Shown here: one piece after another, positions 42,965-57,114 of the stretch
Numbering within the stretch: position 1 is the stretch's first letter
Layout of the letters: every line of letters begins with the position of its first letter
NCBI GenBank assembly: GCA_037178625.1
Contig: CM074130.1
Location: 3,782,001-3,846,000, forward strand
DNA length: 64,000 bases
Reading direction: 5' to 3'
From: Skeletonema tropicum
Taxonomy: Eukaryota > Bacillariophyta > Thalassiosirophyceae > Thalassiosirales > Thalassiosiraceae
Made by a program: the position numbers and the translations under genes
Notes under the pieces: model-generated
Database searches by the model: none
Seen by the model: the letters and a program-made list of their open reading frames with translations, nothing else
What the model was told of the DNA's origin: nothing

Positions 42965-45121
42965 TTAATCTCTCTTCACCTTTGGTCTTCTTTTGAATAC
43001 TTGTAACAATCTCGCGACATCAACTATTGCACAAGAAAATATTGTCACGACAGAAAACAGTAGAGGTCTGCCAGAGAACACCCGTCGGAAAAAGTAAGCA
43101 ACTTGACAAGAAGGTCCAACATCGTTACATCGTTCATCTTCAGCCCTGCAGGCCTGTCCATAACCAGCATGTCGTAGGAACTCTTTCAAAGATTCATTTT
43201 CTGAATCAAGAGCAGGTAGATATTGTCCCACTAATTTGCGTTGCCACCAAGTAGAATGGTCATCGTCATCTAATATCTGCACCCCTGGAATACTTCTAGA
43301 CCATTCACTGTCATAACGAGTAAAGTCGTACTCATACAGCTTAGCGCGTACCATTTGTATTCTCTTCGTTTCAGCTTTCAGTTCAGGTTCATCAAGCAAG
43401 TCAATTACATTCGGACATCCGGCCAGAATCTTATCAACAAAAGATACCAGCCAAGCATTGTGCTGAACTGACCCCAACGCTGCAAACCACATTCTCCACT
43501 CGAATCTAGGTTGATGCGGTGCGACCTGACGTGGTCTCTGATCAATTCTTCCCGGCTTCCATCGAAAATTCAATTCTCGCCATTCAGTCTCGCTAATGGA
43601 ATTTTCGCTACTATCTTCATCAATAATGATTGCTTCGAACACTATTTCCGGTCTTGCGACAACCGAGGGTGGTAAGCCTACAGCATTCATGCCAGCAACA
43701 CTTGCCTTTCCCACTCCTGTCATTCGTCGAAAAAGACCATAACCGTGTGATACAACTGAAGTCCGTCGACGAAAAGTTCTCAACGTGTACTGTTTCATGA
43801 AACCCAACTGATGCATACCTGGAGATAAGTCAAAAAGTGGCATTGCCGTCACGACGATACAAGCCAGACATACGAAAGTATGCATCAAGGACCTCAACCC
43901 AGCGAGATTAGTGATGTTCTTCTTGACTGCACGCATTCCAGATACCAATGTGCACAGCATTGTGAATAGAATGATTGGTGGGAGTATTTTCTCTGCGAGA
44001 TTGTTGCAATCATACCTGTTCAACGAGAGCTTGAGCCACCTCATCTCTTTGCCTTCCTCAGTCATGTAATGTTCAATATGAAACATTTCTTTGCATGATA
44101 TAGCTAGGAATAACACACATATCACTGATTGTATTGTAGTTTGATGTTGCGCAAGACCATCTCTACCTCCTTTCTTCCTACCATTTCCCTCATCAATCAT
44201 GCACGGTATACAAAGTGCTATAGTCAGGATATTGAAGAAGTTATAATTTCCAGTAGCAATAATCAAGACTTGCAACACAATCTGCATCCAAGCACCAATC
44301 CGTCGTATTCGTAACCATGGAACTATCAAGAAGATTGTGGCTGGTATTTCAATGACAAATGTTGTAGCAACGCCCAGTCGTAATAGGATGGGAGGGAGTT
44401 GATGAGCATACCACGCCAATGGTCCTGGAATCTGCAAACAATAAATGAAGCAATGAACTTTTCATTCAGTATAGTTCAAATGTAGATTAATCAGACTGCA
44501 ACTGCACACATCGCATCAAGAAGTATGCACACTCACACATTGCGTCGCAAAATGATATTCCAGCGCCGTCAAATTCTCCCACGTCGGACACTCCGCTTGA
44601 ATCTTGACAATTCCACTCATGAACATTAACTTGAAGAGGAGAAATCGTAATGGCCAGCATCCAACAACATTCGTACCATACCGAGTCAGATGAAGCGATC
44701 GCCATGGTGCAAAGCATACTGCAGTTAGAAACCCAGCTTCAATGAGCAATATGTCCCATTGAAATGTGTAGAATTGCCCTCCCAAGATCACTAGGAAGTA
44801 ATAGATTGCAGTAATGAGAAGATATAGAAGAGCATGCTGTGCAATACCACTTGCAATGACAAACGAGGCCGTAACTCCCACCAAATTTATCAATTCTACC
44901 AGCCCATCTGCATCTATGTAGCCCTTGTCTACTAGAACGTACAGAGATGGGAATGCTCTTTGGAATAGGATATTGGATGGTTCAATGCCACCGATGGAAG
45001 AAGATAGCGCTGGGAACTGTACGTAGTAGGAAAGGAATGCTACGAGGAAAATGTAACCGAGACCTTTTGTGTAGGCATTGGAGAGGAGACTGTTATTGTT
45101 GTTTGCCCATGATGATGTCAT
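42965..45121 (-). CDS. Lipase maturation factor family membrane protein, two exons
   Basis: LMF proteins are ER multi-pass chaperones that help dimeric lipases fold in animals. Exons are 45121-44537 and 44431-42965 (2052 nt, 683 aa, frame exact). Family signatures are GQFYTFQWDILLIEAGFL, FAPWRSLHLTRYG, WPLRFLLFKLMFMSGIVKIQ, WENLTALEYHFATQC|IPGPLAWYAHQLP at the exon junction, NYNFFNILTIALC, and the C-terminal LNFRWKPGRIDQRP, QVAPHQPRFEWRMWFAAL and LLDEPELKAE. About ten hydrophobic helices alternate with a large soluble C-terminal domain. Function in algae is unknown but is presumably folding of secreted or lumenal lipases. It diverges from UPF1 across 278 bp. Confidence 0.92.
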
Positions 45122-45399
45122 CTTCTTGGAAGTAGGCGATGCTGCCAGCGTCCACCTATTGGATGCTGAGTATGCTCTTGCCAGCGTCCTACTCCCACTA
45201 CTTACTGATGCTACGCTTTGGTCGTCATCGTCAAGGTGCGGTGACAGAAAAGATGCCGAAAATCTTTATCGATCACGTCTGTCCGTTTTTTTGCGGGAAG
45301 CTTTTAAAAAATGATGGCATCTTCGACCTTCGACGAATCAAGCAAGAATCAACATACAATTATGTCGAGCTGTCTCCTACCAAACGCTCCATTGAATCA

Positions 45400-48300
45400 A
45401 TGACAGAAGCGGAGATAGAAGAGACAGGGGCTGCCGCAGCCATTCCTCCCAAAGAGGAGGCTGCCGATGTCGTGTCAGACGAAGAAGAAGAAGATGAAGA
45501 GGATTCCGAAGAAGAATTTGACGATGATGATGACTCTGAAAATGTCGCCAGCGGCAGTGGTGCCGACGATGAAGACGTGATGGGTTCCGACGATGATGAT
45601 GACGACGAAGAGTCCATCCTAACCACCTCTGACGACGGCTACATCGATCACTACGATGAGGCCACATTGCCCCCCTACGCTTGTCGCTATTGCGGTATTC
45701 ACGATCCCGCCTCGGTAGCCAAATGCTGTGAATCCAACAAGTGGTTCTGCAATGCCACTTGCACCGGTGGGGGTGGATCCCACCTAGTTCATCACCTGGT
45801 CCGTAGTCGATCCAATCAAGTGCAACTCCATCCCGAAAGTCCACTGGGAGATACCGTGTTGGAATGTTACAATTGTGCATCGAAAAATTCCTTCGTGTTG
45901 GGATTCGTCCCCGCGAGTTCGAGTAGTGTGGTGGTGTTGCTTTGTCGTGTTTGTGTGGAAACTGTGCCGGCGTTGAAGGATATGGATTGGGAGTTGAGTC
46001 AGTGGCATCCTCTTGTGCAGGATAGAAAATTTTTGCCGTGGTTGGTCAAGGTGAGATAAATGACAATAATGATGATATGATGGGAGGATGAGTGTGATTG
46101 TGAATTTTATCTCGCAGAGAGCATCATGTCGGAAAAAACAAAAAAAACAAAAACAAAACAATGTGTTTCTATGACACTAATTTATTCCGGATCGTGTTCA
46201 AATCATACATCTCATACAGACTTCTTCCACCATTACACTTTAACAGGTCCCATCCGACAAACTTCAAATTCGTGCACGTGACATCTCCCAAGATCAAATC
46301 AACAAACTCGAAGAATTGTGGAAGACCGAACCAGAGGCAAGATTTGCCGACTTGGATCGTCCAGATGCAATTGATGAGACGGAATTGTCACCTACTTTGT
46401 TGCATTATGAGGATGGATATCATTATCAAAATGTATTGGCACCATTGGTGAAAATGGAAGCGGATTATGACAAACAAATGAAGGAAAGTTTGACGGAGGA
46501 GTCGATTTCGGTAAGGTGGGAGAAGAGTTTGACTGGGAGGAATATTGCAACTTTTACATTTAGTGGGCGTCATTCTGCGGAGTTGAGTCGGGTCGTTGTG
46601 GGAGATGAACTTCGACTTAAACTTGGGGGAGGAGCGGAATTTCTTCATGGAAAACCGTGGGAAGGTGTTGGTTATGTGAAAGATATTATTGATGGTGAGG
46701 TGGAGGTGGAAATGAAACCTGATATTGCGACAAGAGGAGGAGGAGGAGGCGGTGGAAAGGGTGGACGAAGGAGAAAGGGCAAAAAAGATCGTGGAGAGAA
46801 TAACAACAATCACAACAACGCCAACAAAAACAAGGGCGTTCCTGATCAAATTGCGGATGATTACATTGTCGAGTATATTTGGAAATCAACATCTTTTGAT
46901 CGCATGCAAAATGCGTTAAAGACGTTTGCAATTGATGATACCAGTGTAACAGGATACATTTATCACAAACTGTTGGGCCACCCAGTCGAAGAACAGCTTA
47001 TTGCAAACCCCAAACTTCCAGAGAATGAGGAGTTTACTGCACCAGGTCTTCCTCCTCTAAATGAGAGTCAAGTCGCCGCAGTAGCATCAGTGCTTCAGCG
47101 CCCTATGAGTCTGATCCAAGGTCCCCCGGGAACTGGGAAGACCGTCACGTCAGCGACATTGGTGTACCATCTCACAAAACAGAACATGGGTCAAGTTCTC
47201 GTGACTGCCCCATCTAACGTTGCCGTGGATCAATTGACGGAAAAAATTGCAGCGACAGGATTGCGTGTAGTTCGTCTTGCTTCAAAGACTCGCGAAGCTA
47301 CTGCTAGTTCTGTGGATCATTTGTGTCTTCATATCATGACTCCCTTGGCAGCAGGCGATGAGTACAAAAAGTTGCAGCGCCTCAAAGATGAAGTTGGTGA
47401 ATTGACGGAACGTGATCAAAGGAAGTACATGGCACTTCGCAGCCGTACCGAAAGGGAAATCTTGCAAGCTGCCGATGTCATTTGTTGTACTTGCGTTGGT
47501 GCGGGGGATCCACGTTTGAAAAACTTTCGTTTCCGTCAAGTTTTGATTGATGAGGCGACCCAGGCAATCGAAGCCGAGGCATTGATTCCCTTGACAATGG
47601 GAGCGAAGCAAGTCGTTTTTGTTGGTGATCATTGTCAGCTTGGACCAGTTGTAATGTGCAAAGCAGCCGCAAAGGCGGGTCTTATGCAGAGTCTATTCGA
47701 GCGTCTTGTCTTGATTGGGATTCGCCCTCTTCGACTTCAAGTACAATACCGTATGCACCCCATTCTTTCTGAATTCCCATCCAACATGTTCTATGAAGGA
47801 AGTTTGCAAAATGGAGTCACTGAATCCGATCGTCAATTGCGCCACTTGCCCGGTTACACCGGAAAGGACGACTTTCCATGGCCAATGAAATCAAAGCCAA
47901 TGTTTTTCTGGGGCATTGCTGGAATGGAGGAGATTTCAGCGTCAGGAACGTCATACCTAAATCGTACAGAGGCTTCTTACGTTGAAAAGATTGTTACACA
48001 CCTCATCAAAATGGGTGTTAATTCTTCTCAGATTGGTGTCATTACTCCTTATGACGGTCAAAAGAAGTACGTTCAAGAGCACATGAGGAGGTCAGGACCC
48101 CTTGCTGCATCCATCTATGAGTCGATTGAAGTGAATAGTGTTGATGCATTCCAAGGGCGAGAGAAGGAAATCATCCTCGTATCTTGTGTGCGTTCCAGTG
48201 AAACTCAGGGCATCGGTTTCCTCTCTGATCCTCGTCGTCTCAATGTCGCTCTTACTCGAGCTCGTCTTGGTCTCGTTCTTCTCGGCAACCCACGTGTCTT

Positions 48301-48847
48301 GAGTAAGAACCCTCTCTGGGCAGCTCTTTTGTTACATTTCAAAGAACACGAGACTCTCGTTGAAGGTCCACTCAACAACCTTCAACAGTCATTCATGACA
48401 TTTGCCCGTCCTCGACGTAACCTCCAGAGCGACTCTCGCTACGCTTTCACAGCCTTGGCTCGTGGAGGTTGGGATGGACGCTGGGAGGACCGCAACCATG
48501 GCTACCGCAACGCCCCTGGATTCGGTGGAGGTGACGGAGGGGGAGGAAACCGCGGCCGTCGCAAGAATCGTCAGGCTGACTCGCGTTTTGATCCTCGTTA
48601 CAACAATTCTCAGAACTATGATGATGCAAGTACTGGCGTTCCTCTCCCTAACTTCGCCCCACTTCCTGACTATGCTCATGGTGGAGATGATATGTCGTCA
48701 GTGGGTGGTGACGGGGGAAGTGTTAGTGGAAGTGTCTATACGACAAACTCTTCTTCCCAGTGGTCTCATAACCGTCATGGAGGATATTACGGTAATGATA
48801 TGAGGTCTCAGGCTGATGCATCCTCCGTTGCATCATCGAGGTACTAG
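45400..48847 (+). CDS. UPF1: UPF1 RNA helicase (nonsense-mediated decay), two exons
   Basis: UPF1 is the ATP-dependent helicase that triggers decay of mRNAs with premature stops. Exons are 45400-46050 and 46247-48847 (3252 nt, 1083 aa). An acidic N-terminus precedes the Cys/His UPF2-binding domain, whose zinc ligands start at CRYCGIHDPASVAKC and continue through CNATC, HLVHH and CYNC to CRVC. The SF1 helicase motifs follow: GPPGTGKT (~509), VTAPSNVAVDQL, DEATQAIEAEAL (~652), GDHCQLGPVV, QYRMHP, VDAFQGREKEIILVSCVRS and LNVALTRARLG. The Gly/Arg/Asn-rich C-terminus lacks the long SQ-rich tail of animals. I chose 45400 because in-frame ATGs further upstream (45139, 45253) run into the LMF promoter. 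A glycine/lysine-rich insert (GGGGGGGKGGRRRKGKK) sits in domain 1B. Confidence 0.94.
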
Positions 48848-49508
48848 AGAAGCGGATGATTTTTTTATGGTATAGGTTTCTACACCATTTCAATCTCAAC
48901 CGTGTAATGCATGAGGTGATCATTGGTTGATGTACTTGACTTTGATATGGCACGTGCTATTGAATCATTGAAGTGATTGATGGTAAACTTTGATAGTTGC
49001 TCTGTTTACTCTTCGCAGTCAAGTGAGTTGTACAAGAAGTTGTCAGAATCACACGTGGAAGGAAGTCGAAGGTGGATGTAGCACGCATGTGACTTGCCAT
49101 CAATATTCATATTATCAATGAATGTCTGGAGGACTCTCCTGGAGCAGGTGGTGGTGTCTACATTGTAGCATCGAAGTTTAAATAGTAAACATTCTCAATG
49201 ATGTAGACAGTACTACGCCTCACCCCCACAAGTAGGACCCTCCTGAGCGAGTGGTCAGAAGAGCTGGACCAAGCGTTGGACTTTGGAGTGATCACGCGTG
49301 ATCAGGTGATGTTTTGAAATTTGAAAGATTTGTGTCTCTTTCAGAACGTTTTGCAGCTGCATCTTCCAGCTCGTGAAATCAGACGCGACGCGACTTGCTT
49401 CCACTTCCATTTTTTATTGAAGCCTGCCTGAAGCTAGCTCGTCCTGTTATTGGAGGGTTTATTCCTCTCCACGCGGTAGAGTTGCACAGCTGAACATAAT
49501 ATAGAAAA
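48848..49508. other. Spacer between UPF1 and SNF1 kinase
   Basis: A 661-bp spacer. A GTCTACATTG string near 49157 recurs inverted near 49200 (CAATGATGTAGAC) as a weak foldback. No gene is seen. Confidence 0.45.
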
Positions 49509-51891
<2,383 letters not shown>

Positions 51892-52023
51892 TAATGTATT
51901 TGATGTTTGCTCGTCTAAGCACAACAACATTTTTTTCTGGTTGGTAGTAGGAAGCAGAATACATTCAAAACAGTGCTATCTTTAAAGTTATTAGCTATGA
52001 GTCAATCGGTTCTATTATTTAAC

Positions 52024-52956
52024 TCACTCTTCGTCCAAGGTAGGACGTAGTGCACAATAGAGAGCTACCCCAACACCAGGCAAGAGCGCTGTGGATGAAG
52101 CAATTAAAGCAGGTGACAAATCTCCTTTGTAATTTCGTCTTGCCAAATCTTCTGGAATCCAAGACGCAGCAGATAATGTCAGGATCAAGAAATCAACACT
52201 AGACGCAGACGCAATGGCAGTGTCCGAGAAGAGCTGTCCATATCCATCGATTGCTCCGCTGGCATCACTGATTAGAGCATTCACTCCTCCAGACGTAATG
52301 TAAGCAGATGTAAATGCCGCTACAATAAACCAATTGAAGATCTTATTTTCAAGAATGTTTGCTGTTACCCAACCCAAATCAGCTTTCGTCTTGATTGTTG
52401 CATCAGGTGTCCTTGTGAACGCATAAGGCCCAAGCAAACCATATCCTCCAAACACGGATCCCAAGAGAAATGGTGTTGCAGGAAATTTTTGACTCTTTGC
52501 AGCCGGCATCAATAGACAAGCAATCGGAACAAAGTATAGACCCAATAAATTGAAAACAGTAACAAACAGCTCATTGCACCCAGGGTTGAGAGGATCGGCG
52601 ATAAACTTCAGTAAGATGTCATTCGATGCACCCGCTTCCTCTGTCATGCTTTTGAAAAATGCAAACCCAAGAAAAGTTACGTATGCAACAAGATAGGGTG
52701 GATTGATAGACACTCCTGCAAGAAATCCTCCTTCTGACTCTTCTTCCGTGTCTGAATTTGATGCATATACACTTGTTGTTATCGATGCTCTACTGTTCTT
52801 TGCTTGAATGTGGAAAGAAGACTTTGTAGCCAATGGAAACTTCTCTCCCACGTTCAATGGTTGCGTGAGCCTAGTCGACACCGGCGCAGTAGAAAACCCT
52901 GCACATGATGTGATAAAAGCTAACAGAGATACCGACTTTAAAAGTTTCATCATCAT
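52024..52956 (-). CDS. Plastid-targeted multi-pass membrane protein
   Basis: The protein has 310 residues in a single exon. The N-terminus has a signal peptide (LLKSVSLLAFITSCA) with the diatom plastid cleavage motif SCAGFSTAP, then a Ser/Thr/Lys-rich transit region to about residue 75. The mature protein has about six hydrophobic segments, including NPPYLVAYVTFLGFAFF, ELFVTVFNLLGLYFVPIACL, ATPFLLGSVFGGYGLLGP and VDFLILTLSAASWIPEDLA. It resembles uncharacterised chloroplast membrane proteins of plants and cyanobacteria with the N-E-L-F-x-T-V-F-N-L pattern, but I cannot name it. It is divergent from the fibrillin gene with 312 bp between starts, suggesting shared light or plastid regulation. 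It converges on SNF1 with 132 bp between stops. Confidence 0.75.
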   Translation of the reverse strand: MMMKLLKSVSLLAFITSCAGFSTAPVSTRLTQPLNVGEKFPLATKSSFHIQAKNSRASITTSVYASNSDTEEESEGGFLAGVSINPPYLVAYVTFLGFAFFKSMTEEAGASNDILLKFIADPLNPGCNELFVTVFNLLGLYFVPIACLLMPAAKSQKFPATPFLLGSVFGGYGLLGPYAFTRTPDATIKTKADLGWVTANILENKIFNWFIVAAFTSAYITSGGVNALISDASGAIDGYGQLFSDTAIASASSVDFLILTLSAASWIPEDLARRNYKGDLSPALIASSTALLPGVGVALYCALRPTLDEE

Positions 52957-53268
52957 CTCTTCTTTCAGAACTATTAATTATTGCGTCCTGCCGTCGGATT
53001 TTGGTGCACTATACTGTGCATCAACACAATCAACCAAAGCATTGCATCGAGCGATCATCGATGAGCGATGCGATGAGTCATTCATTTAAACTTTCAGTAA
53101 GTCTCCATGGAAGCGAGCAAAAAAGCGATGCTTGGGATCTTGAACAACCAAAGCTAAAAAAAGAAACCACAGCCAACGACAACGACGATGACGACGTGTT
53201 CGGCTGGTAGATCCTATCTCTCTACCGTAGCAGCAATTGGGCCCTCTCACCAATAAGTATTACCGACC
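52957..53268. promoter_or_regulatory. Shared divergent promoter of two plastid-protein genes
   Basis: Both flanking start codons belong to proteins with ASAFAP-type presequences. Tandem ATCGATGAGCGATGCGATGAG-like strings occur near 53055-53080. Co-regulation is inferred from arrangement only. Confidence 0.45.
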
Positions 53269-54006
53269 ATGTTACGCTCTACTATCTTCGTGTGCATCAC
53301 ACTTCTCTTAGGCATCGCTTCTACCGCGGCCTTCACTCAACCTCAACCTTTCACTCTCACAAGAAGAAGTTCTTTCCTAGCATCCACCGCCACTGCTACC
53401 TCCGATGCAGAGATTGAAGAAGCCAAATCACTCCTATGTCGAGCAGCTGAAACAAAACTCGAGAACCCCGACCGTGTACTGGATGCACTAGAAAGTCTGG
53501 AGAAGAACTGCAAGAAAAAGCACAAGGAAAACCCAGCGGAATTTTCAAAGGATATTCTGGACAACATATCTGGTGAATGGAGATTAATATTTACTACTGG
53601 TACCAAAGAGAGACAAAAGAAATCAGGAGGTAGAGTGAACTACTTCCCTCTCAAGGCTATTCAAACGTTTGATGCAACTGTGGAACCCAAGGTGATAGAG
53701 AATGGTATCTATGCCTGGGATTTACCTCTGATTCGTTTCTCTGGTGACTTTGACTTCGATGAACGCAAACGAAAGTTGGAATTTGATTTTGATCTTATTG
53801 AGATATTGGGATTGATTAAGATTAAACTTGGGAGGAAGGAGGTTGCGAAGATTGGGGCAAGCACGGGGCTGGGAAGTGCCAATAATGAAAAGCTTGCAGA
53901 TAATGGTCGACGTGCGTTCTTTGATTGGATTAGCGCTGATGAGAACATCGCTACGGCTCGTGGTGGTGGAGGTGGCTTGGCGCTATGGAAGAGAATCGAT
54001 GAGTAG
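53269..54006 (+). CDS. Plastid lipid-associated protein (fibrillin/PAP)
   Basis: The protein has 245 residues in a single exon. The signal peptide MLRSTIFVCITLLLGIASTA ends at AAFTQPQPF, a textbook diatom AAF plastid motif, followed by a Thr/Arg/Ser-rich transit segment. The mature region shows the PAP/fibrillin lipocalin-like fold signatures: ISGEWRLIFTTGT near residue 105, then NYFPLKAIQTFDA, IRFSGDFDFDERKRKLEFDF, and the closing GGGLALWKR. Fibrillins coat plastoglobules and thylakoid margins and bind quinones, carotenoids or lipids. The C-terminal GLGLA..LWKR-like end and the DWISADENIATARG loop fit the family. The exact subgroup cannot be told. Confidence 0.9.
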   Translation: MLRSTIFVCITLLLGIASTAAFTQPQPFTLTRRSSFLASTATATSDAEIEEAKSLLCRAAETKLENPDRVLDALESLEKNCKKKHKENPAEFSKDILDNISGEWRLIFTTGTKERQKKSGGRVNYFPLKAIQTFDATVEPKVIENGIYAWDLPLIRFSGDFDFDERKRKLEFDFDLIEILGLIKIKLGRKEVAKIGASTGLGSANNEKLADNGRRAFFDWISADENIATARGGGGGLALWKRIDE

Positions 54007-54793
54007 ACCATGTTGGGGTTGGAAGGCATTCTTGATGAGTTCAATAATGCACATCTATCACTCTAGAAAGAGACCAGATTTGCCATCCACGATCCCATTT
54101 GACTTGATAAGGCTGTGATTTTGTTTGCTCGAACTCAAAATCACAGCCTAAGTAGGGCACGCCTATGATTGACATAAAGAACCTGCATCGTCGACCTACT
54201 ATGCACGTCCTGCTTCGTTGCTCCTGCTCAGCAACTGATTGTACTCATCTCATTTCACGATGTAGCAAAAACCGAATAGACTTTCTATCACACTAGAGAT
54301 TTTTCTCATGAAGTTCTAAATAGTATGCCTAGGAGTTGTTGTAAGGTGCTTCATCTCCGACACCTATCCTTTGTTGATTTACAATTATAGAACAACCAGT
54401 ATGAAGGTATTCCGCTGAATACATAAAACTTCTACAACATATATAAAAGGAAGCAACCAGATTGTTGCATAGGTAATTGTCACTCTTTTCTTTATTTGAA
54501 TTTCCATATATGTCTAAAAGAGAACTCATTCGACAATCTATAAGATAATTACTTCCTTCATTTTTTTCTGAGCATTCGAGCTGAAAACTGAAAAACCGCA
54601 ACGTCAAACATCATATACCGACAACCCTCCGACACAACCTAAAGCCCAACACACAACAACCATCAATCCGACAACCACCACTCTTTCATTTCCGCCTAAA
54701 TATCTCTCATTGATGGTGGCTCAAACATATCGCCGCCGATCGATCCATCGCTCAACATAACCCGCGTGTAGTTGCAGCGCTTTGCCCCACTGA
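54007..54793. other. Spacer with a 14-bp hairpin
   Basis: There is no gene. A perfect stem (54110-54149) follows the fibrillin stop by about 100 bp. AT-rich sequence precedes the glycosyltransferase start. Confidence 0.5.
54110..54149 (+). terminator. Perfect 14-bp stem-loop downstream of the fibrillin gene
   Basis: AGGCTGTGATTTTG (54110-54123) pairs exactly with CAAAATCACAGCCT (54136-54149) across a 12-base loop. A role in 3' end formation or RNA stability is possible; a tiny foldback element is the alternative. Confidence 0.35.
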
Positions 54794-56326
54794 ATGATAG
54801 CACCAATCCTTAAGATGTGCACTGTAATCAATGTAGACGTGATAATTGCTGTCCATAATGCTCAAGAAACGATTGAGGAGACGGTCAAGTCAGCTATGCA
54901 TCAGGAGATACCTGCTAATTTACGAGCATCACTGTCAAATGTAAAGTTTGATGTTGCTGTATGCTGTTATAATGATGCATCAACTGATAAAAGCATTGAA
55001 ATGTTATATGCACTGAAAGAAGAATATGCAAATAATGCAACATTGCATCATGTTGGAAGCAAACAAATAATGAAGACAACTCTTTTGGTAGGCACTGCTG
55101 CAGAAGGAACATCATCACGAGGGGCAGGGTATGCGCGGAACCAAGCAGTCAAGTTACGAGACATGAACACTTCTGATACAAATGATAATACTGATGCGAA
55201 ATGCTTTCATTTCTTATGCGTCTTGGATAGCGATGATATCATGCATCCGACAAGAATAGCAGAACAATCGTCTGCAATGATGTCACTAGGATATGGAGAG
55301 CATGGGAGACACTTAAGCGAAAATGCATTGATGGGTTGCCAATTTGATCGAATACCTAACGACTCAACGTGGCACTATGCAACATGGGCAAATTCCTTAT
55401 CAGATGAGAGAGTTGTACTTGAGCAATTTAGAGAGTGCACATTGCTACAACCAACGTGGTTTATATCAAAGTCGCGGTTAAAATCGTTGGGAGGATGGCT
55501 AGAGGCACCCACTTCCTGCGAAGAAATAGACAACCTCAAGAGTGCAGTTTCATCAACATGTCATTATAGATTAGTTCACTCTTCAGAGTTGAGACAGACG
55601 AGCCCAGTCGCAATACCAACAACACTGAGACTTGCTGAAGATACTCGACTATTCTACGCTCATATACGTGCCGAAGGGACGTTACACTTGCATAGAACGT
55701 CAGCTCCGCTAGTGTCATACCGCCATAGAGTAGGAATGTCACAAAGTTCCGGAACTCCGCGAAAGTTGCTAATGCAATTACGTGCTAAGGCATGGGAGGA
55801 TATTGTTTTCTATGGCAACAAAGGAGATGGCAATGCATCTGTGTGGTCTACACGCGGCTTTGCAATATGGGGTGCTGGTCGCGATGGAAAAGACTTTCTC
55901 AAAGCATTATCTCCAGAAGTTGCTTCTCGAGTTGTCTGCTTTGTGGATGTTGATTCTAATAAAATTGACAAGATTAAATTCTATGACAACCCTACAATTG
56001 GTCGAAAGATTCCGATTTTACATTTTCCTCTGCTGGCCAAAAGTCCTGAGAAATGTTACTTGGATAATGTCGTATTTGGACGAGTCAGTAAAGAGAAGAA
56101 GGGCGGCGATGCATTTCAAAATGTTGGTCAAAATGGCAAATGCAAAGAACCCAAAAGGAAGAAGCAAAAAATACAATCAATGCATGATGAGACGATTGAT
56201 CGGACTGTTCTTAGAGATCTCCCTGTTGTTATTTGCGTAGCCATGTATCGGACAAATGGGGCCTTAGAGAGCAATGTTGCTTCTATTGGACGCGTAGAAG
56301 GCGAAGATCTATGGCATATAAGCTGA
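54794..56326 (+). CDS. B3GNTL1: GT2-family glycosyltransferase, B3GNTL1-like
   Basis: Intact single-exon protein of 510 residues (361 in human B3GNTL1). It follows the human protein closely in order: VDVIIAVHNAQETIEETVKS, the nucleotide-sugar region VAVCCYNDASTDKS, SRGAGYARNQAV, the DxD-type metal site VLDSDDIMHPTRI, LLQPTWFISKSRL, LRLAEDTRLFYAHIRAEG, PLVSYRHR, then a second module, FAIWGAGRDGKDFLKAL...VVCFVDVDSNKI, RKIPILHFP, and the end DLPVVICVAMYRTNGALESN. The extra length comes from inserts, notably a Lys-rich stretch around residue 440. It probably transfers GlcNAc or a related sugar, but neither donor nor acceptor is established for the family. The second module has a Rossmann-like look. 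The first ATG (MIAPILK) or the ATG eight codons later could start it. Confidence 0.9.
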   Translation: MIAPILKMCTVINVDVIIAVHNAQETIEETVKSAMHQEIPANLRASLSNVKFDVAVCCYNDASTDKSIEMLYALKEEYANNATLHHVGSKQIMKTTLLVGTAAEGTSSRGAGYARNQAVKLRDMNTSDTNDNTDAKCFHFLCVLDSDDIMHPTRIAEQSSAMMSLGYGEHGRHLSENALMGCQFDRIPNDSTWHYATWANSLSDERVVLEQFRECTLLQPTWFISKSRLKSLGGWLEAPTSCEEIDNLKSAVSSTCHYRLVHSSELRQTSPVAIPTTLRLAEDTRLFYAHIRAEGTLHLHRTSAPLVSYRHRVGMSQSSGTPRKLLMQLRAKAWEDIVFYGNKGDGNASVWSTRGFAIWGAGRDGKDFLKALSPEVASRVVCFVDVDSNKIDKIKFYDNPTIGRKIPILHFPLLAKSPEKCYLDNVVFGRVSKEKKGGDAFQNVGQNGKCKEPKRKKQKIQSMHDETIDRTVLRDLPVVICVAMYRTNGALESNVASIGRVEGEDLWHIS

Positions 56327-57114
56327 TATCTCAGTCAAATGTGCAACGAATGATTCCATCACACTGATACTTTAAAGTTGTCTTTCGATAGTTGACTTAC
56401 TGTTGATAAACAGAGTGACAGATTGAGATGGTACTTCGTGTCAAACGCTACAGTTCATATTCCACAATGTTTGAGCGGGCTGCGTGGCTACGATAGAGAG
56501 GAAGTATGTATCAGCTGCTCAAACCACCTGCTCCGGTATCAGCCTTGCTATCCTCGTTGATGACCTGACGAGGAACACTCGAGATGACTGTCATCTGCGC
56601 ACTGGATCAATCTATCTTATCTATGTTGCTCATATCTCTCTATTTTTCTTTGTGATATTTTAGAAATAAACAGCGTTGACTCGCACTAACAATTTCGGCT
56701 GTAGAATCAATACGCTACCTCACTGTAGTTCATTATGTTAAGAGTGATTTGGGCCTGGCCCGCTCACGAAGCTGGACTCAAAAGCTTGATCCTCTTATTT
56801 AGCTTGATCCTTTCATTTATTGATTCTATCATCTGACTATTCCATTCGTCTATGAAAAGATAGTTGTAGAGCATATACTGCTCAAAGCATCTGCCAAGTA
56901 TCAGATATATAATATGTATCGAGGCAATGCCTCACTGAATTGTGGGTAGGTGTCTTTTTGTTGGCGGCAAGTTTTGACATCCAACATCCAATCCCCCGCT
57001 TATTGCTTCGCTCCTCTTCACAAACCACGATGATGGGTGCATGCTGAGGCAATCCATAATAATCATCAAAATACTCTTTCAAGCGACGCAAAAGGGAAAT
57101 AATAGCGCCTTAAC
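56327..57114. other. Spacer without recognisable gene
   Basis: This 788-bp region separates the glycosyltransferase stop from the Mini-III start. Direct repeats of TTGATCCTCTTATTTAGC-like sequence occur near 56787-56815. No gene is supported. Confidence 0.45.

Noticed and set aside
45139..45399. Upstream ATGs (45139, 45253) as the UPF1 start
   Set aside because: They would place the UPF1 start 17-130 bp from the divergent LMF start, and the added residues are unlike UPF1; 45400 leads directly into the acidic N-terminus.
54329..54607. Minus-strand 92-codon frame in the spacer before the glycosyltransferase
   Set aside because: Low-complexity composition, no family resemblance and AT-rich context; no support as a gene.
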